DNA from: Actinophytocola sp044466355
GTDB lineage: Bacteria > Actinomycetota > Actinomycetes > Mycobacteriales > Pseudonocardiaceae
NCBI RefSeq assembly: GCF_044466355.1
Contig: NZ_JBITMQ010000022.1
Location: 1 to 64,000, forward strand
DNA: 64,000 nucleotides
Direction of reading: 5' to 3'
Both the position numbers and the translations under genes were made by a program. Below, in pieces: positions 41,563 to 49,010 of the stretch. Each line of letters begins with the position of its first letter. Within the stretch, counting starts at the first letter, position 1. Under the pieces are notes generated by a model, which saw only the letters and a list, made by a program, of their open reading frames with translations, made no database searches and had not been told where the DNA came from.

Positions 41563-43209
41563 ATGCGTGTCGTGGTCGTGCCGGAAGCGGACGGCGCCGG
41601 GCAGGTGCTCGGCCCTTCCGGCGTGCCGGAACGCGTCCCGGACCTGGCCGCCTGGATGGCCGGGCGGGACGCGCGCTGGGTGCTGCCCTCCGTGGAGGCG
41701 CTCTACCCCGACCTGCTGCGCGCGGGCGTTCGCATCGACCGCTGCCACGACCTCGCGCTCACCGAGGGCATCCTGCTGGGCGCCGAGGAGCGTCCCGGCC
41801 GCCCCCGCAACCTCGCCGCCGCCTGGGCACGCATGCGTGACCTGCCGGAACCGGACGATCCCCGCCCCGCCGCACGCACCGAGCAGCCCGCACTGTTCGA
41901 GGCGGAACGAGAACCGGCCCCGGCGGGCACCGACCCGCTGACGGCGGCGGCCGCCGTGTACGACGACCAGCAGAAACGCATCGCGGCCACCGCGCACCCG
42001 GACCGATTACGCCTGCTCGTGGCGGCGGAGTCCGCGGGCGCGCTGGCGGCCGCGGAGATGACGCACCACGGGCTCCCGTGGCGTGCGGACGTGCACACGG
42101 CTCTGCTCACGGAGCTGCTGGGCCCGAAACCGCCCGCCGGCACCCGGCCGAAGGTCCTCGCGGAGCTGGCCGAGGAGATCACCGAGGCGTTCGGGCTGGT
42201 CGGTGCGCCCGAGTCGCGGCAGGTGAACCCGGACAACCCGGCGAGCGTGGTCCGCGCGTTCGCCCGCGCGGGCATCGACGTGCCGTCGAGCAGGGCGCAC
42301 GTGCTCAGGGAGGTCGACCACCCTGCCGTGGCCCCACTGCTGCGCTACAAGGAGCTGGCGCGGCTGTGGGTGGCGCACGGCTGGTCGTGGCTGGACTCCT
42401 GGGTCGCGCACGGCCGGTTCCGCCCGGAGTACGTGGTGGGCGGCGTGGTCTCCGGCCGCTGGGCGACGCGCGGTGGCGCGGCGCTGCAGCTGCCGAAACA
42501 GCTGCGCACGGCGGTCCGCGCGGACGAGGGCTGGTCGCTGGTGGTCGCGGACGCGGCACAGCTGGAGCCGAGGGTCCTCGCGGCACTGGCCGGTGACCGG
42601 AAGCTGGCCGAGGTGTCGCGTGGCGTCGACCTGTACGCGGGCCTGGCGGAGGAGGTCTTCGACGGCGACCGCGGCCACGCGAAGATCGCCATGCTGTCGG
42701 CCATGTACGGCGGCACGAGCGGTGGCGCCGGTCCGCTGCTGGCGAAGCTGCGCAAGCGGTTCCCGCAGGCGGTGGAGTACGTGGAGGCCGCGGCCCGCGC
42801 CGGCGAGGAGGGCCAGGTGGTGCGTTCCCGCCTGGGCAGGACGTCGCCGCCGCCGAGCGAGAAGTGGCGTGCGCTGATGGGCTCGCCGGACGCCGACGAA
42901 CGCCGCTCCCGCCAGGCCGCCCGCGACTGGGGCCGGTTCACGCGCAACTTCGTCGTGCAGGCGAGCGCCGCGGACTGGGCGCTGACGCTGCTGGCCATGC
43001 TGCGGCAACGCATCGCGGACACGGCCGCCCAGCTGGTGTTCTTCCAGCACGACGAGGTGATGGTCCACTGCCCGGCGGAGATCGCGGACCGGGTGGCGGA
43101 CGCCGTCCGCGCGTCGGCGCTGACGGCGTCCCGCCTCGTGTTCGGCGACACCCCGGTCCACTTCCCGCTTGAGGCGACGGTGGTGGCCTGCTACGCGGAC
43201 GCGAAGTAG
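41563..43209 (+). CDS. Short family-A DNA polymerase (bifunctional exonuclease/polymerase-like)
   Basis: This encodes 548 residues. The C-terminal part is a family-A polymerase: motif A VVADAAQLEPRVL (Asp330), motif B RGHAKIAMLSAMYGG with Arg370, Lys374 and Tyr382 at Pol I spacing, and motif C FFQHDEVMVHCP (His496-Asp497-Glu498). The position equal to Pol I Phe762 is Leu378. There is no 5' nuclease, and the N-terminal 200 residues are at best a degenerate exonuclease. It is about 60% of Pol I length, so it is an accessory enzyme, probably in repair. Arg/Leu-rich DRLRLLV contains a rare TTA codon (42007-42009). A CACAAT box 6 bases before the ATG suggests a leaderless mRNA. Confidence 0.82.
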   Translation: MRVVVVPEADGAGQVLGPSGVPERVPDLAAWMAGRDARWVLPSVEALYPDLLRAGVRIDRCHDLALTEGILLGAEERPGRPRNLAAAWARMRDLPEPDDPRPAARTEQPALFEAEREPAPAGTDPLTAAAAVYDDQQKRIAATAHPDRLRLLVAAESAGALAAAEMTHHGLPWRADVHTALLTELLGPKPPAGTRPKVLAELAEEITEAFGLVGAPESRQVNPDNPASVVRAFARAGIDVPSSRAHVLREVDHPAVAPLLRYKELARLWVAHGWSWLDSWVAHGRFRPEYVVGGVVSGRWATRGGAALQLPKQLRTAVRADEGWSLVVADAAQLEPRVLAALAGDRKLAEVSRGVDLYAGLAEEVFDGDRGHAKIAMLSAMYGGTSGGAGPLLAKLRKRFPQAVEYVEAAARAGEEGQVVRSRLGRTSPPPSEKWRALMGSPDADERRSRQAARDWGRFTRNFVVQASAADWALTLLAMLRQRIADTAAQLVFFQHDEVMVHCPAEIADRVADAVRASALTASRLVFGDTPVHFPLEATVVACYADAK

Positions 43210-44373
43210 CTAGGTCCGGCGCAAGGTGTCCGGCGACAGGTCGGCGAGGGTGCGGTTGCCGGACAGGCCGAGCGTGAGGTCCAGCTCGGCGAGGATCCCG
43301 CGGACCGCGTGCCGGACACCGTCCTCACCGCCGAGAGCCAGGCCGTAGACGTACGGGCGCCCGAGCAGCACGGCCTTGGCGCCGAGCGCGACCGCCTTCA
43401 GCACGTCGGCGCCGGTGCGCACCCCGGAGTCGAACAGCACGTCGAGCTGGTCGCCGACCGCGTTGGCGATCTCCGGCAGGACCTCCAGCGCACCGACCGC
43501 GCCGTCGACCTGTCTGCCGCCGTGGTTGGACACGACGATGCCGTCCATCCCGGCACGGGCGGCACGCCAGGCGTCGTCGACGTGCTGGATGCCCTTCAGC
43601 ACGATCGGCCCGTCCCAGTGCTCACGCAGGAACGGCAGCTGGTCCCAGTGGTGGTCGGTGCCGGTGAACATCGGGATCCACTGCAGGATCGCCGCGGTCG
43701 GGTCCTCCTCGGGCGTCTTCGCGAGCTTCGCGCGGAAGGCGGGGTCGGAGAACGGGATCGCGGTGCCGATGCCGCGGATGAACGGCAGGTAGGCCTGGTC
43801 GAGGTCGTTGGGGCGCCACGCCAGCGTCCAGGTGTCGAGCGTCAGCACCAGGGTCGTGAACCCGGCCGCCTTCGCCCGCGCCAGGATGCTGATCGTCACC
43901 TCGTTGTCGTTGGGCCAGTACAGCTGGAACCAACGCGCCCCGTCCCCGTTGGCGGCGGCGACGTCCTCGATCGTGTTGGACGACGCCGTCGACAACACCA
44001 TGGGCACCCCGACCGCGGCCGCGGCACGCGCGGTCGCCAACTCGCCGTCCGGGTGCACGATCGACTGCACCCCGACCGGCGCCAACAACACGGGCGCGGG
44101 CAGTTCGGTGCCGAGCACGGTGGTGGCCAGGTCCCGCTTGGTCGCGTCGGTGAGCATCCGCGGCACGATCCGCCACCGGTCGAACGCCCCCCGGTTGGCC
44201 CGCATCGTCGCCCCGGACCCGGCACCACCGGCGACGTACCCGTACGGCCCGTCGTCGAGCTTCTCCCGCGCGGCCGCCTCGAGCCGAGTCCCGTCCGTGG
44301 TGAACGGCGGCACCTGGTCGCCGAGTCCCTGCAGGTAGATCTCGTTCTGGTAAGAACCGTACTGACCAGCCAC
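43210..44373 (-). CDS. Lactate 2-monooxygenase-like FMN-dependent alpha-hydroxyacid oxidase
   Basis: This encodes 387 residues from GTG 44373 (VAGQYGSYQNEIYLQGL), with GGGAG before it. The YQNEIYLQG start is typical of lactate 2-monooxygenases. FMN and catalytic segments follow: VAGGAGSGATMRANRGAF, LLAPVGVQSIVHPDGELA, VLKGIQHVDDAWRAARAGMD, and GIVVSNHGGRQVDGAVGALE with the active-site His in SNHGGRQ. The family oxidises lactate or other 2-hydroxy acids with FMN. The first 13 codons and the ribosome-binding site are duplicated at 45788-45835, beyond the toxin-antitoxin pair. Confidence 0.87.
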   Translation of the reverse strand: MAGQYGSYQNEIYLQGLGDQVPPFTTDGTRLEAAAREKLDDGPYGYVAGGAGSGATMRANRGAFDRWRIVPRMLTDATKRDLATTVLGTELPAPVLLAPVGVQSIVHPDGELATARAAAAVGVPMVLSTASSNTIEDVAAANGDGARWFQLYWPNDNEVTISILARAKAAGFTTLVLTLDTWTLAWRPNDLDQAYLPFIRGIGTAIPFSDPAFRAKLAKTPEEDPTAAILQWIPMFTGTDHHWDQLPFLREHWDGPIVLKGIQHVDDAWRAARAGMDGIVVSNHGGRQVDGAVGALEVLPEIANAVGDQLDVLFDSGVRTGADVLKAVALGAKAVLLGRPYVYGLALGGEDGVRHAVRGILAELDLTLGLSGNRTLADLSPDTLRRT

Positions 44374-44384
44374 TTTGCCGCTCC
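44337..44384 (-). repeat. 48-bp direct repeat, copy A (start of the lactate monooxygenase gene)
   Basis: This segment covers the ribosome-binding region and first 13 codons of the monooxygenase gene. It matches 45788-45835 at 44 of 48 positions in the same orientation. The toxin-antitoxin pair lies between the two copies. Confidence 0.85.
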
Positions 44385-44572
44385 CAACCGCCTCAGGCCG
44401 TCTCCAGGCCGTCCGACTCATGCCCCGATGCGCGCCCATCTTCCATGGTCACCGAGTCGTCGTCGCTACCCAGTACGCGATCAATCGCCTTCCTCGCCCG
44501 CGCGGGCGCCCATCACTTTGAGTAGTTGACCTGTAGCGACACGTCTGAATGTGACGGAGTCATCCCTGGTGT

Positions 44573-44601
44573 TTAGCAGATTATAAGGTTAAGGTTATTG
44601 T
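44573..44601 (+). promoter_or_regulatory. Promoter of the toxin-antitoxin operon
   Basis: TTAGCA at 44573-44578 and TATTGT at 44596-44601 are separated by 17 bases. The GTG start follows 6 bases after the -10, so the toxin mRNA is probably leaderless. AAGGTT AAGGTT direct repeats at 44585-44596 overlap the promoter and are candidate HigA binding sites. The AT-rich stretch contrasts with its surroundings. Confidence 0.6.
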
Positions 44602-44607
44602 TGCAGC

Positions 44608-44988
44608 GTGGGTCAGTGGGAGATCGAGCTGCACGACAGTGTTGATGCGTGGCTCTTGGGGTTGACAGAGGAAGAGCCCCAGACCGCCGATCTGATCGAG
44701 GAGGCGATCGACATGCTTGCGGCCACCGGCCCGACGTTGGGTCGCCCCCTTGTCGACAGGATCAAAGGGTCTGCCTATCACAACATGAAGGAGCTGCGGC
44801 CTGCTTCCGCAGGTGGCTCCGAAGTGCGGATCTTGTTCGTTTTTGACCCCCAGCGCCAGGCGATCCTGTTGACTGCAGGTGACAAAGCCGGTGATTGGAC
44901 GGGTTGGTACCAGCGGAACATCCCCTTGGCCGATGAGCGTTATAGCCAGCATCTGGCACGCCTCGAAGGTGACGAGAAGGAGGGCTGA
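44608..44988 (+). CDS. higB: HigB-type (Gp49-like) RelE-fold toxin
   Basis: This encodes 126 residues from GTG 44608. The Gp49/DUF891 toxin pattern is clear: WEIELHDSVDAWLLGLTEEE, GPTLGRPLVDRIKGSAYHNM followed by KELRP, SEVRILFVFDPQRQAILLTA followed by GDKAGDW, and a basic C-terminal helix. Such toxins cleave mRNA at the ribosome. It comes before its antitoxin gene, as in higBA systems. It lies in an island of lower GC between two copies of a monooxygenase gene start, which suggests acquisition by transfer. Confidence 0.88.
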   Translation: MGQWEIELHDSVDAWLLGLTEEEPQTADLIEEAIDMLAATGPTLGRPLVDRIKGSAYHNMKELRPASAGGSEVRILFVFDPQRQAILLTAGDKAGDWTGWYQRNIPLADERYSQHLARLEGDEKEG

Positions 44989-44991
44989 GAC

Positions 44992-45372
44992 ATGACCCGT
45001 TCGTGGAAGGACGTCAAGGCCGAGAAGGCTCGGCGCGACAAGGACAACGGGCGAGATGTCGACGCGGCTCGTGTCGAGGCTCGCACTCGGACTCAGGCGT
45101 ACGTACTCGGGTTTCGACTCGCCCAACTCCGTCAGGAGCTCAAGCTTTCCCAGGGTGAAGTCGCGAAGCGTATGGGTATCAGCCAACCTCGTGTCAGCCA
45201 GCTTGAGAGTGGCGATGTCGGACAGATGGAAGTCGACACCTTGAGTCGGTACGTTCTTGCCCTTGGAGGCCGCCTCAAGCTGGTGGCCGACTTCGTCGAT
45301 CACGATGTCAACGTCTCGACCAGTGAGGTGGATCGTGACGCGCTACAACACTCCGATCTCGTTCTCTCCTGA
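44992..45372 (+). CDS. higA: HigA-type antitoxin with XRE helix-turn-helix
   Basis: This encodes 126 residues. A charged N-terminal segment (SWKDVKAEKARRDKDNGRDV) leads into an HTH_3 domain at about residues 45-100: LAQLRQELKLSQGEVAKRMG and ISQPRVSQLESGDVGQMEVD. ALGGRLKLVADF ends the fold. It should neutralise the preceding toxin and repress the shared promoter. AAGGAGG precedes the ATG, and only 3 bases separate it from the toxin stop. Confidence 0.88.
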   Translation: MTRSWKDVKAEKARRDKDNGRDVDAARVEARTRTQAYVLGFRLAQLRQELKLSQGEVAKRMGISQPRVSQLESGDVGQMEVDTLSRYVLALGGRLKLVADFVDHDVNVSTSEVDRDALQHSDLVLS

Positions 45373-45418
45373 TTGAGTCGCTCGTCGCAGGCTCAAATCG
45401 TGCCAGCCCGACGGTCGT

Positions 45419-45465
45419 ACGAAGCCCTCTGACATCGGTTGTTTTTCGTGTTCAGAGGGCTTCGT
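45419..45465. terminator. Perfect 14-bp inverted repeat
   Basis: ACGAAGCCCTCTGA at 45419-45432 is the exact complement of TCAGAGGGCTTCGT at 45452-45465. The 19-base loop is AT-rich and contains TTTTT. It sits about 50 bases after the HigA stop, so a terminator for the operon is likely. There is no T-run after the stem, and a mobile-element end is an alternative. Confidence 0.5.
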
Positions 45466-45734
45466 TGCGTCCCCTGGTGATCGAAACACACGTAGAAAAC
45501 CGTCGTGCCCAGGGCATCTCTGCCGCACTACATACGACAACGACTGACTCTCGACATCGGCTGGGCGCTCGTCCCTCGCGTCGGCCCCGTCGATGAGACA
45601 CGCCCACGCCTGACACCGACGACCCGGCGCTAACCGACGGGCAGGACGAAGATCAAGTCCCGGCCATCTCCAGGTCGTTGCACGTCCACCAGTGATGAGA
45701 ACCGGCGAGAACTGATGCGATGCGTTTCCGCAGG

Positions 45735-45824
45735 TCAGCAGGCTACCAGAGCGGCAAAATCCTGGACGGGGCGGACCCGGACACAGAAGATCTCGTTCTG
45801 GTAAGCGCCGTACTGACCAGCCAC
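45735..45824 (-). pseudogene. Truncated duplicate of the lactate 2-monooxygenase gene start
   Basis: From GTG 45824 the frame reads VAGQYGAYQNEIF, almost identical to the start of the monooxygenase (VAGQYGSYQNEIY). It then diverges at once into CVRVRPVQDFAALVAC and stops at 45735. The ribosome-binding region is also preserved. It is a 5' remnant of a second copy, in the same orientation as the intact gene and about 1.4 kb from it. Confidence 0.75.
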
Positions 45825-45835
45825 GCTGCCGCTCC
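45788..45835 (-). repeat. 48-bp direct repeat, copy B
   Basis: This matches 44337-44384 at 44 of 48 positions. The changes are two adjacent pairs: one inside codons 6-7 and one just ahead of the GTG. Both copies keep the GTG and the QNEI codons. Confidence 0.85.
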
Positions 45836-45858
45836 TAGGAAATCGTGATGGTTGTGGC

Positions 45859-46359
45859 CTACCGGCCATGCGGACCGAACGGCGGCCCGCCCTGTGGTCC
45901 GAAGTCCTGACCCGGCCCGCGCGGCGGCGGCGGGCCCTGTGGTGGCCGCGGGCCGAACTGCGGGCCCTGCCGCGGGATCGGCGGCGGGTAGCCGCCGGGC
46001 GGCCCCGCGGGCGTGGCCTGCTGCGGGAACCCACCGGCCGGGTTGGCAGGCGGCGGGCCGTAGCCGGGCTGCTGCGGAAGTCCACCTGGCGGGCTCGCGG
46101 GCGGCGGACCGTAACCGGCGGGAGGCGGACCGGCGGGCGCAGCGGGCGGCGGGCCGTATCCCGGCGAGGGCTCCGCGGGCTTGTCCTTGTTCATCAGTGT
46201 CGGGATGAGCAGGAACACGACACCGAGCGCGCCGAGGCCGAGCCCGAGGAACGGCTGCCACTCCTCCGTCCACATCAGGACACGGAACTGACGGCCCATG
46301 AGGTGCAGTACCACCGAACCGAACCCGAAGAAGGCCAGGATGGCGCCGAGGCGGGTCAT
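45859..46359 (-). CDS. Two-helix membrane protein with proline-rich repeat tail
   Basis: This encodes 166 residues. Two membrane helices (AILAFFGFGSVVLHLMG, and FLGLGLGALGVVFLLIPTLM) occupy the first 60. The rest is a Pro/Gly/Gln-rich cytoplasmic tail with repeats of the type GYGPPPAxPxG. The family is not recognised. Proline-rich tails of this kind occur on actinobacterial membrane proteins tied to secretion or cell-shape complexes. AGGGGA precedes the ATG. Confidence 0.65.
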   Translation of the reverse strand: MTRLGAILAFFGFGSVVLHLMGRQFRVLMWTEEWQPFLGLGLGALGVVFLLIPTLMNKDKPAEPSPGYGPPPAAPAGPPPAGYGPPPASPPGGLPQQPGYGPPPANPAGGFPQQATPAGPPGGYPPPIPRQGPQFGPRPPQGPPPPRGPGQDFGPQGGPPFGPHGR

Positions 46360-46431
46360 AATCGTCCCCTCGTTCGGAAAAGATGCCTTGTCACACCGAC
46401 GCGCCCCGGACCCGCGCGGTTCCGGCGAACA

Positions 46432-47436
46432 CTAACGACTGCGCCGCCACATCCGCCACAGCCCCAACCAACTGTTCGCGACTGCGACCACGGCCCCACA
46501 GAACGCCACGACCAGCACGGGAACGAACACGCCACCGAGCGCGGCGGCCACCGTCCACACGAGCAGCGCCGCGTACGACACGGCGAGCGCCGCCCCGCCG
46601 ACGACCACGAGCGGCGCCCGCTGCCACAGCACCCCCGCACGGGCCCGCGCCCCCAGCGGCAGCGTCGCGTACCCCCGCCACGCCAGCACCCCGACGAACA
46701 GCAGCGCCCCCAGCCCCACCCACGCCAGCGACGCGAACACCAGCACGACCGCCGCCACCGCCTGCCACACCGCCGACCGCCGCAGCGCCAGGTACCACGC
46801 CACCCGCTGCACCCGCTCGAACCCCGGCTCGCCCCGGGACCGGACCGGCTGCCTGCGCCGGCGGGCGTCGTCGGCGGGGCGGAACTCGAGCCGCTCGATC
46901 TTGACCGCGACCTCGGTGTTGCCCGGGTCGAGCCGCAGCGCGTCGCGGTAGGCCTGCTCGGCGAGCATCCAGTCGTGGGCGAGCATGGCGGCGTCGCCGA
47001 GCACCTCGTGTGCGCGGGCCTCCTCGGGCGCCAGCGCCACCGCCGAGCGCGCGGCACGCACCGCCTGCTCCGGTTCGGCGTGGGCGAGTGCCTCGGACAG
47101 CGTCACCAGCCCACGCCAGTCGTCTGGGGCGCGGCGGACGGCCTCACCGGCGGAGACCACGGCCTCCTCGTACCGGCCCAGCTCGACGAGCGCGAGGCTC
47201 GCGAGCCGGTTCGCCCACGCCGGCTCGCCCAGCGCCATGGCACGCTTGGCCGCCGCCAGCGCCTCGCGTGCCTCGTCGACCTCCAGGTACGCGGCGGACA
47301 GCCGGCACCACGCGGTCGCGTTGCCGGGGCAGGTCTCCAGCGCGGACTCCAGCACGGCGATCGCCGCTCGTGGCCTGCCCTCGTCGGCCAGCCGTTCCGC
47401 CCGCACGAAGACCGCGTCGATCGAGCCGTCCGCCAT
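46432..47436 (-). CDS. TPR-repeat membrane protein
   Basis: This encodes 334 residues. The N-terminal half (about 1-165) is made of tetratricopeptide-like repeats, including AAIAVLESALETCPGNATAW, EEAVVSAGEAVRRAPDDWRG and AEQAYRDALRLDPGNTEVAV. A basic linker (RRRRQPVRSRGE) leads to about four membrane helices in the C-terminal 115 residues. It probably acts as a membrane-bound scaffold; no enzymatic motif is visible. GGGGAGG precedes the ATG. It is followed in the same direction by the proline-rich protein gene. Confidence 0.75.
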   Translation of the reverse strand: MADGSIDAVFVRAERLADEGRPRAAIAVLESALETCPGNATAWCRLSAAYLEVDEAREALAAAKRAMALGEPAWANRLASLALVELGRYEEAVVSAGEAVRRAPDDWRGLVTLSEALAHAEPEQAVRAARSAVALAPEEARAHEVLGDAAMLAHDWMLAEQAYRDALRLDPGNTEVAVKIERLEFRPADDARRRRQPVRSRGEPGFERVQRVAWYLALRRSAVWQAVAAVVLVFASLAWVGLGALLFVGVLAWRGYATLPLGARARAGVLWQRAPLVVVGGAALAVSYAALLVWTVAAALGGVFVPVLVVAFCGAVVAVANSWLGLWRMWRRSR

Positions 47437-47452
47437 GCGTCCTCCCCGGCGG

Positions 47453-48676
47453 CTACCCCATCAGGCTCGCCAGATCGGCGTCAACCAGCTTCGCGGGCTC
47501 GACCCGCGCCCGGGCGTCCACGAGTGCCTGCAGCGCGTCGCCGTCGTCCCACATGTTGACGTTCATGGCCGCCTGCACCGCGCCGTCGCGCAGCCAGAAC
47601 GCGATGAACTCGCGCCCTTCCAGGTCGCCGCGCACCACCAGCTCGTCGGCGAACGGGTCGGCGAGGCCGCGGAACTCCATGCCGAGGTCGTACTGGTCGG
47701 AGAAGAAGTACGGGCTCGCCGTGTACGGCTCACCCGCGCCGAGCAGGTTCTTCGCGACGTGCGCGCCCTGGTCCTTCGCGTTGGCCCAGTGCTCGACGCG
47801 GATCCGCTGCCCCAGCCTGGGGTGGAAGTGCGCGGCGATGTCGCCCACCGCGTACACGTCCGGCGCGGAGGTGCGGAGCGTCGCGTCGACGTCGACGCCC
47901 GCGCCCTCGGACAGCGCCAGCCCGGCCTCGTGTGCCAGCTCGGTCCTCGGCCGCGCGCCGACCGCCAGCAGCAGCACGTCACCGGGCACCTCGGTGCCGT
48001 CCTCCAGCCGGACGCCGGTGGCGATCCCGTCCGCGCCGGTGTACTCGGCGACCCCGACACCGAGGTGGAACGTGACGCCCTCGGTCTCGTGCATCTTGCG
48101 GAACACCGCGCCGACCGTGTCGCCGAGGACGCGGTGCAGCGGCAGCGGCAGCGGGTCGATGACGGTGACCGCCGCGCCGTGCTTGCGTGCCGCGGCCGCG
48201 ACCTCGCAGCCGATCCAGCCCGCGCCGATGATCACCACGCGCTTGCCCTCGGTCAGCTCGGCCCGCAGGTCGCGGGCGTCGTCGAGGCGGCGCAGACGGC
48301 GGATGTTCGGGTAGTCCGCGCCCGGCACCCGCAGGCGTCGCGGCGTGGAGCCGGTGGCCAGCACCAGCCGGTCCCACGGCTCGGTCGCGCCGCCGACGTC
48401 GATGGTCCGGTCACCGACGTGGACGGCGGTGGCCTTGGTGCGCAGGCGCAGCTCGACGTTCTTCTCGGCGTAGAACGACTCGTCGTGGACCCAGTCCGGG
48501 TCGTCGGTGTCCCCGAGCATGATGCCCTTGGACAGCGCGGGCAGCTCGTAGGGCCGGTGCCGTTGCTCACCGATGAGCAGCACGTCCCCCTCGAAGCCCT
48601 GCTCACGCAACGCACCAGCCGCCGAGGCGCCGGCGAGCCCGGTCCCCACGATCACGATGCGGCGCGGTTCAGCCAT
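47453..48676 (-). CDS. FAD/NAD(P)-dependent oxidoreductase (ferredoxin reductase type)
   Basis: This encodes 407 residues. The FAD motif is IVIVGTGLAGASAAGALREQ, the NAD motif is VVIIGAGWIGCEVAAAARKH, and the second FAD motif is PDVYAVGDIAAHFHPRLGQR. A C-terminal reductase domain (PYFFSDQYDLGMEFRGLAD) completes the pattern of ferredoxin/rubredoxin reductases that serve P450s or dioxygenases. No ferredoxin or oxygenase gene is adjacent, so the partner is unknown. The TPR gene follows after 16 bases. Confidence 0.88.
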   Translation of the reverse strand: MAEPRRIVIVGTGLAGASAAGALREQGFEGDVLLIGEQRHRPYELPALSKGIMLGDTDDPDWVHDESFYAEKNVELRLRTKATAVHVGDRTIDVGGATEPWDRLVLATGSTPRRLRVPGADYPNIRRLRRLDDARDLRAELTEGKRVVIIGAGWIGCEVAAAARKHGAAVTVIDPLPLPLHRVLGDTVGAVFRKMHETEGVTFHLGVGVAEYTGADGIATGVRLEDGTEVPGDVLLLAVGARPRTELAHEAGLALSEGAGVDVDATLRTSAPDVYAVGDIAAHFHPRLGQRIRVEHWANAKDQGAHVAKNLLGAGEPYTASPYFFSDQYDLGMEFRGLADPFADELVVRGDLEGREFIAFWLRDGAVQAAMNVNMWDDGDALQALVDARARVEPAKLVDADLASLMG

Positions 48677-48798
48677 GGTCGGTCAAGCCTTTCGTCGATG
48701 AAAGATGGTGTACGCGCGTCACGACCCCGTCGCCGCGACGTCTCTGTGCCGAACGAATAATTGAGCGGCGAACCAGCCGACGGCCGGAGGATGGGAAT

Positions 48799-49002
48799 GT
48801 GACCAACCATAAGGAGTGGTCGATCACGTGTCGCGACATTGCTGGCCGCAGACGTGACCTGACGGTGTTCGTCCGGCAGGGCCGGATCGTGCTCGTAGCC
48901 CCACCAGGCGAGACGGCGGTGCTCAACCCGCTCGACGTCGGCCGGCTGCGTGCGGTGCTCCGCGACGCGGTCGTCGACGCGGCCAGGACACAGGAGAACT
49001 GA
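48799..49002 (+). CDS. Small conserved hypothetical protein
   Basis: This encodes 67 residues from GTG 48799, with GGAGG 8 bases upstream. The sequence MTNHKEWSITCRDIAGRRRD is followed by a short beta sheet (TVFVRQGRIVLVAPPGE) and a helix (VGRLRAVLRDAVVDAARTQ). I recall similar short proteins in Pseudonocardiaceae but know no function. It is divergent from the oxidoreductase gene and converges with the ligase gene 8 bases away. Confidence 0.6.
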   Translation: MTNHKEWSITCRDIAGRRRDLTVFVRQGRIVLVAPPGETAVLNPLDVGRLRAVLRDAVVDAARTQEN

Positions 49003-49010
49003 CACCTCGG

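Larger units (their letters stand above)
45373..45858. other. Intergenic region after the toxin-antitoxin pair
   Basis: About 490 bases without an intact gene. The region holds a 14-bp inverted repeat at 45419-45465 and the truncated duplicate of the lactate monooxygenase gene start near 45735-45825. The rest shows no gene-like reading frame and looks like decayed sequence. Confidence 0.6.

Noticed and set aside
44453..44520. A 26-codon plus-strand frame starting ATGGTCACC before the toxin gene
   Set aside because: It has no ribosome-binding site and no protein-like pattern, and a 14-bp palindrome CGCCCGCGCGGGCG (44495-44508) lies in it, so it is more likely regulatory DNA.
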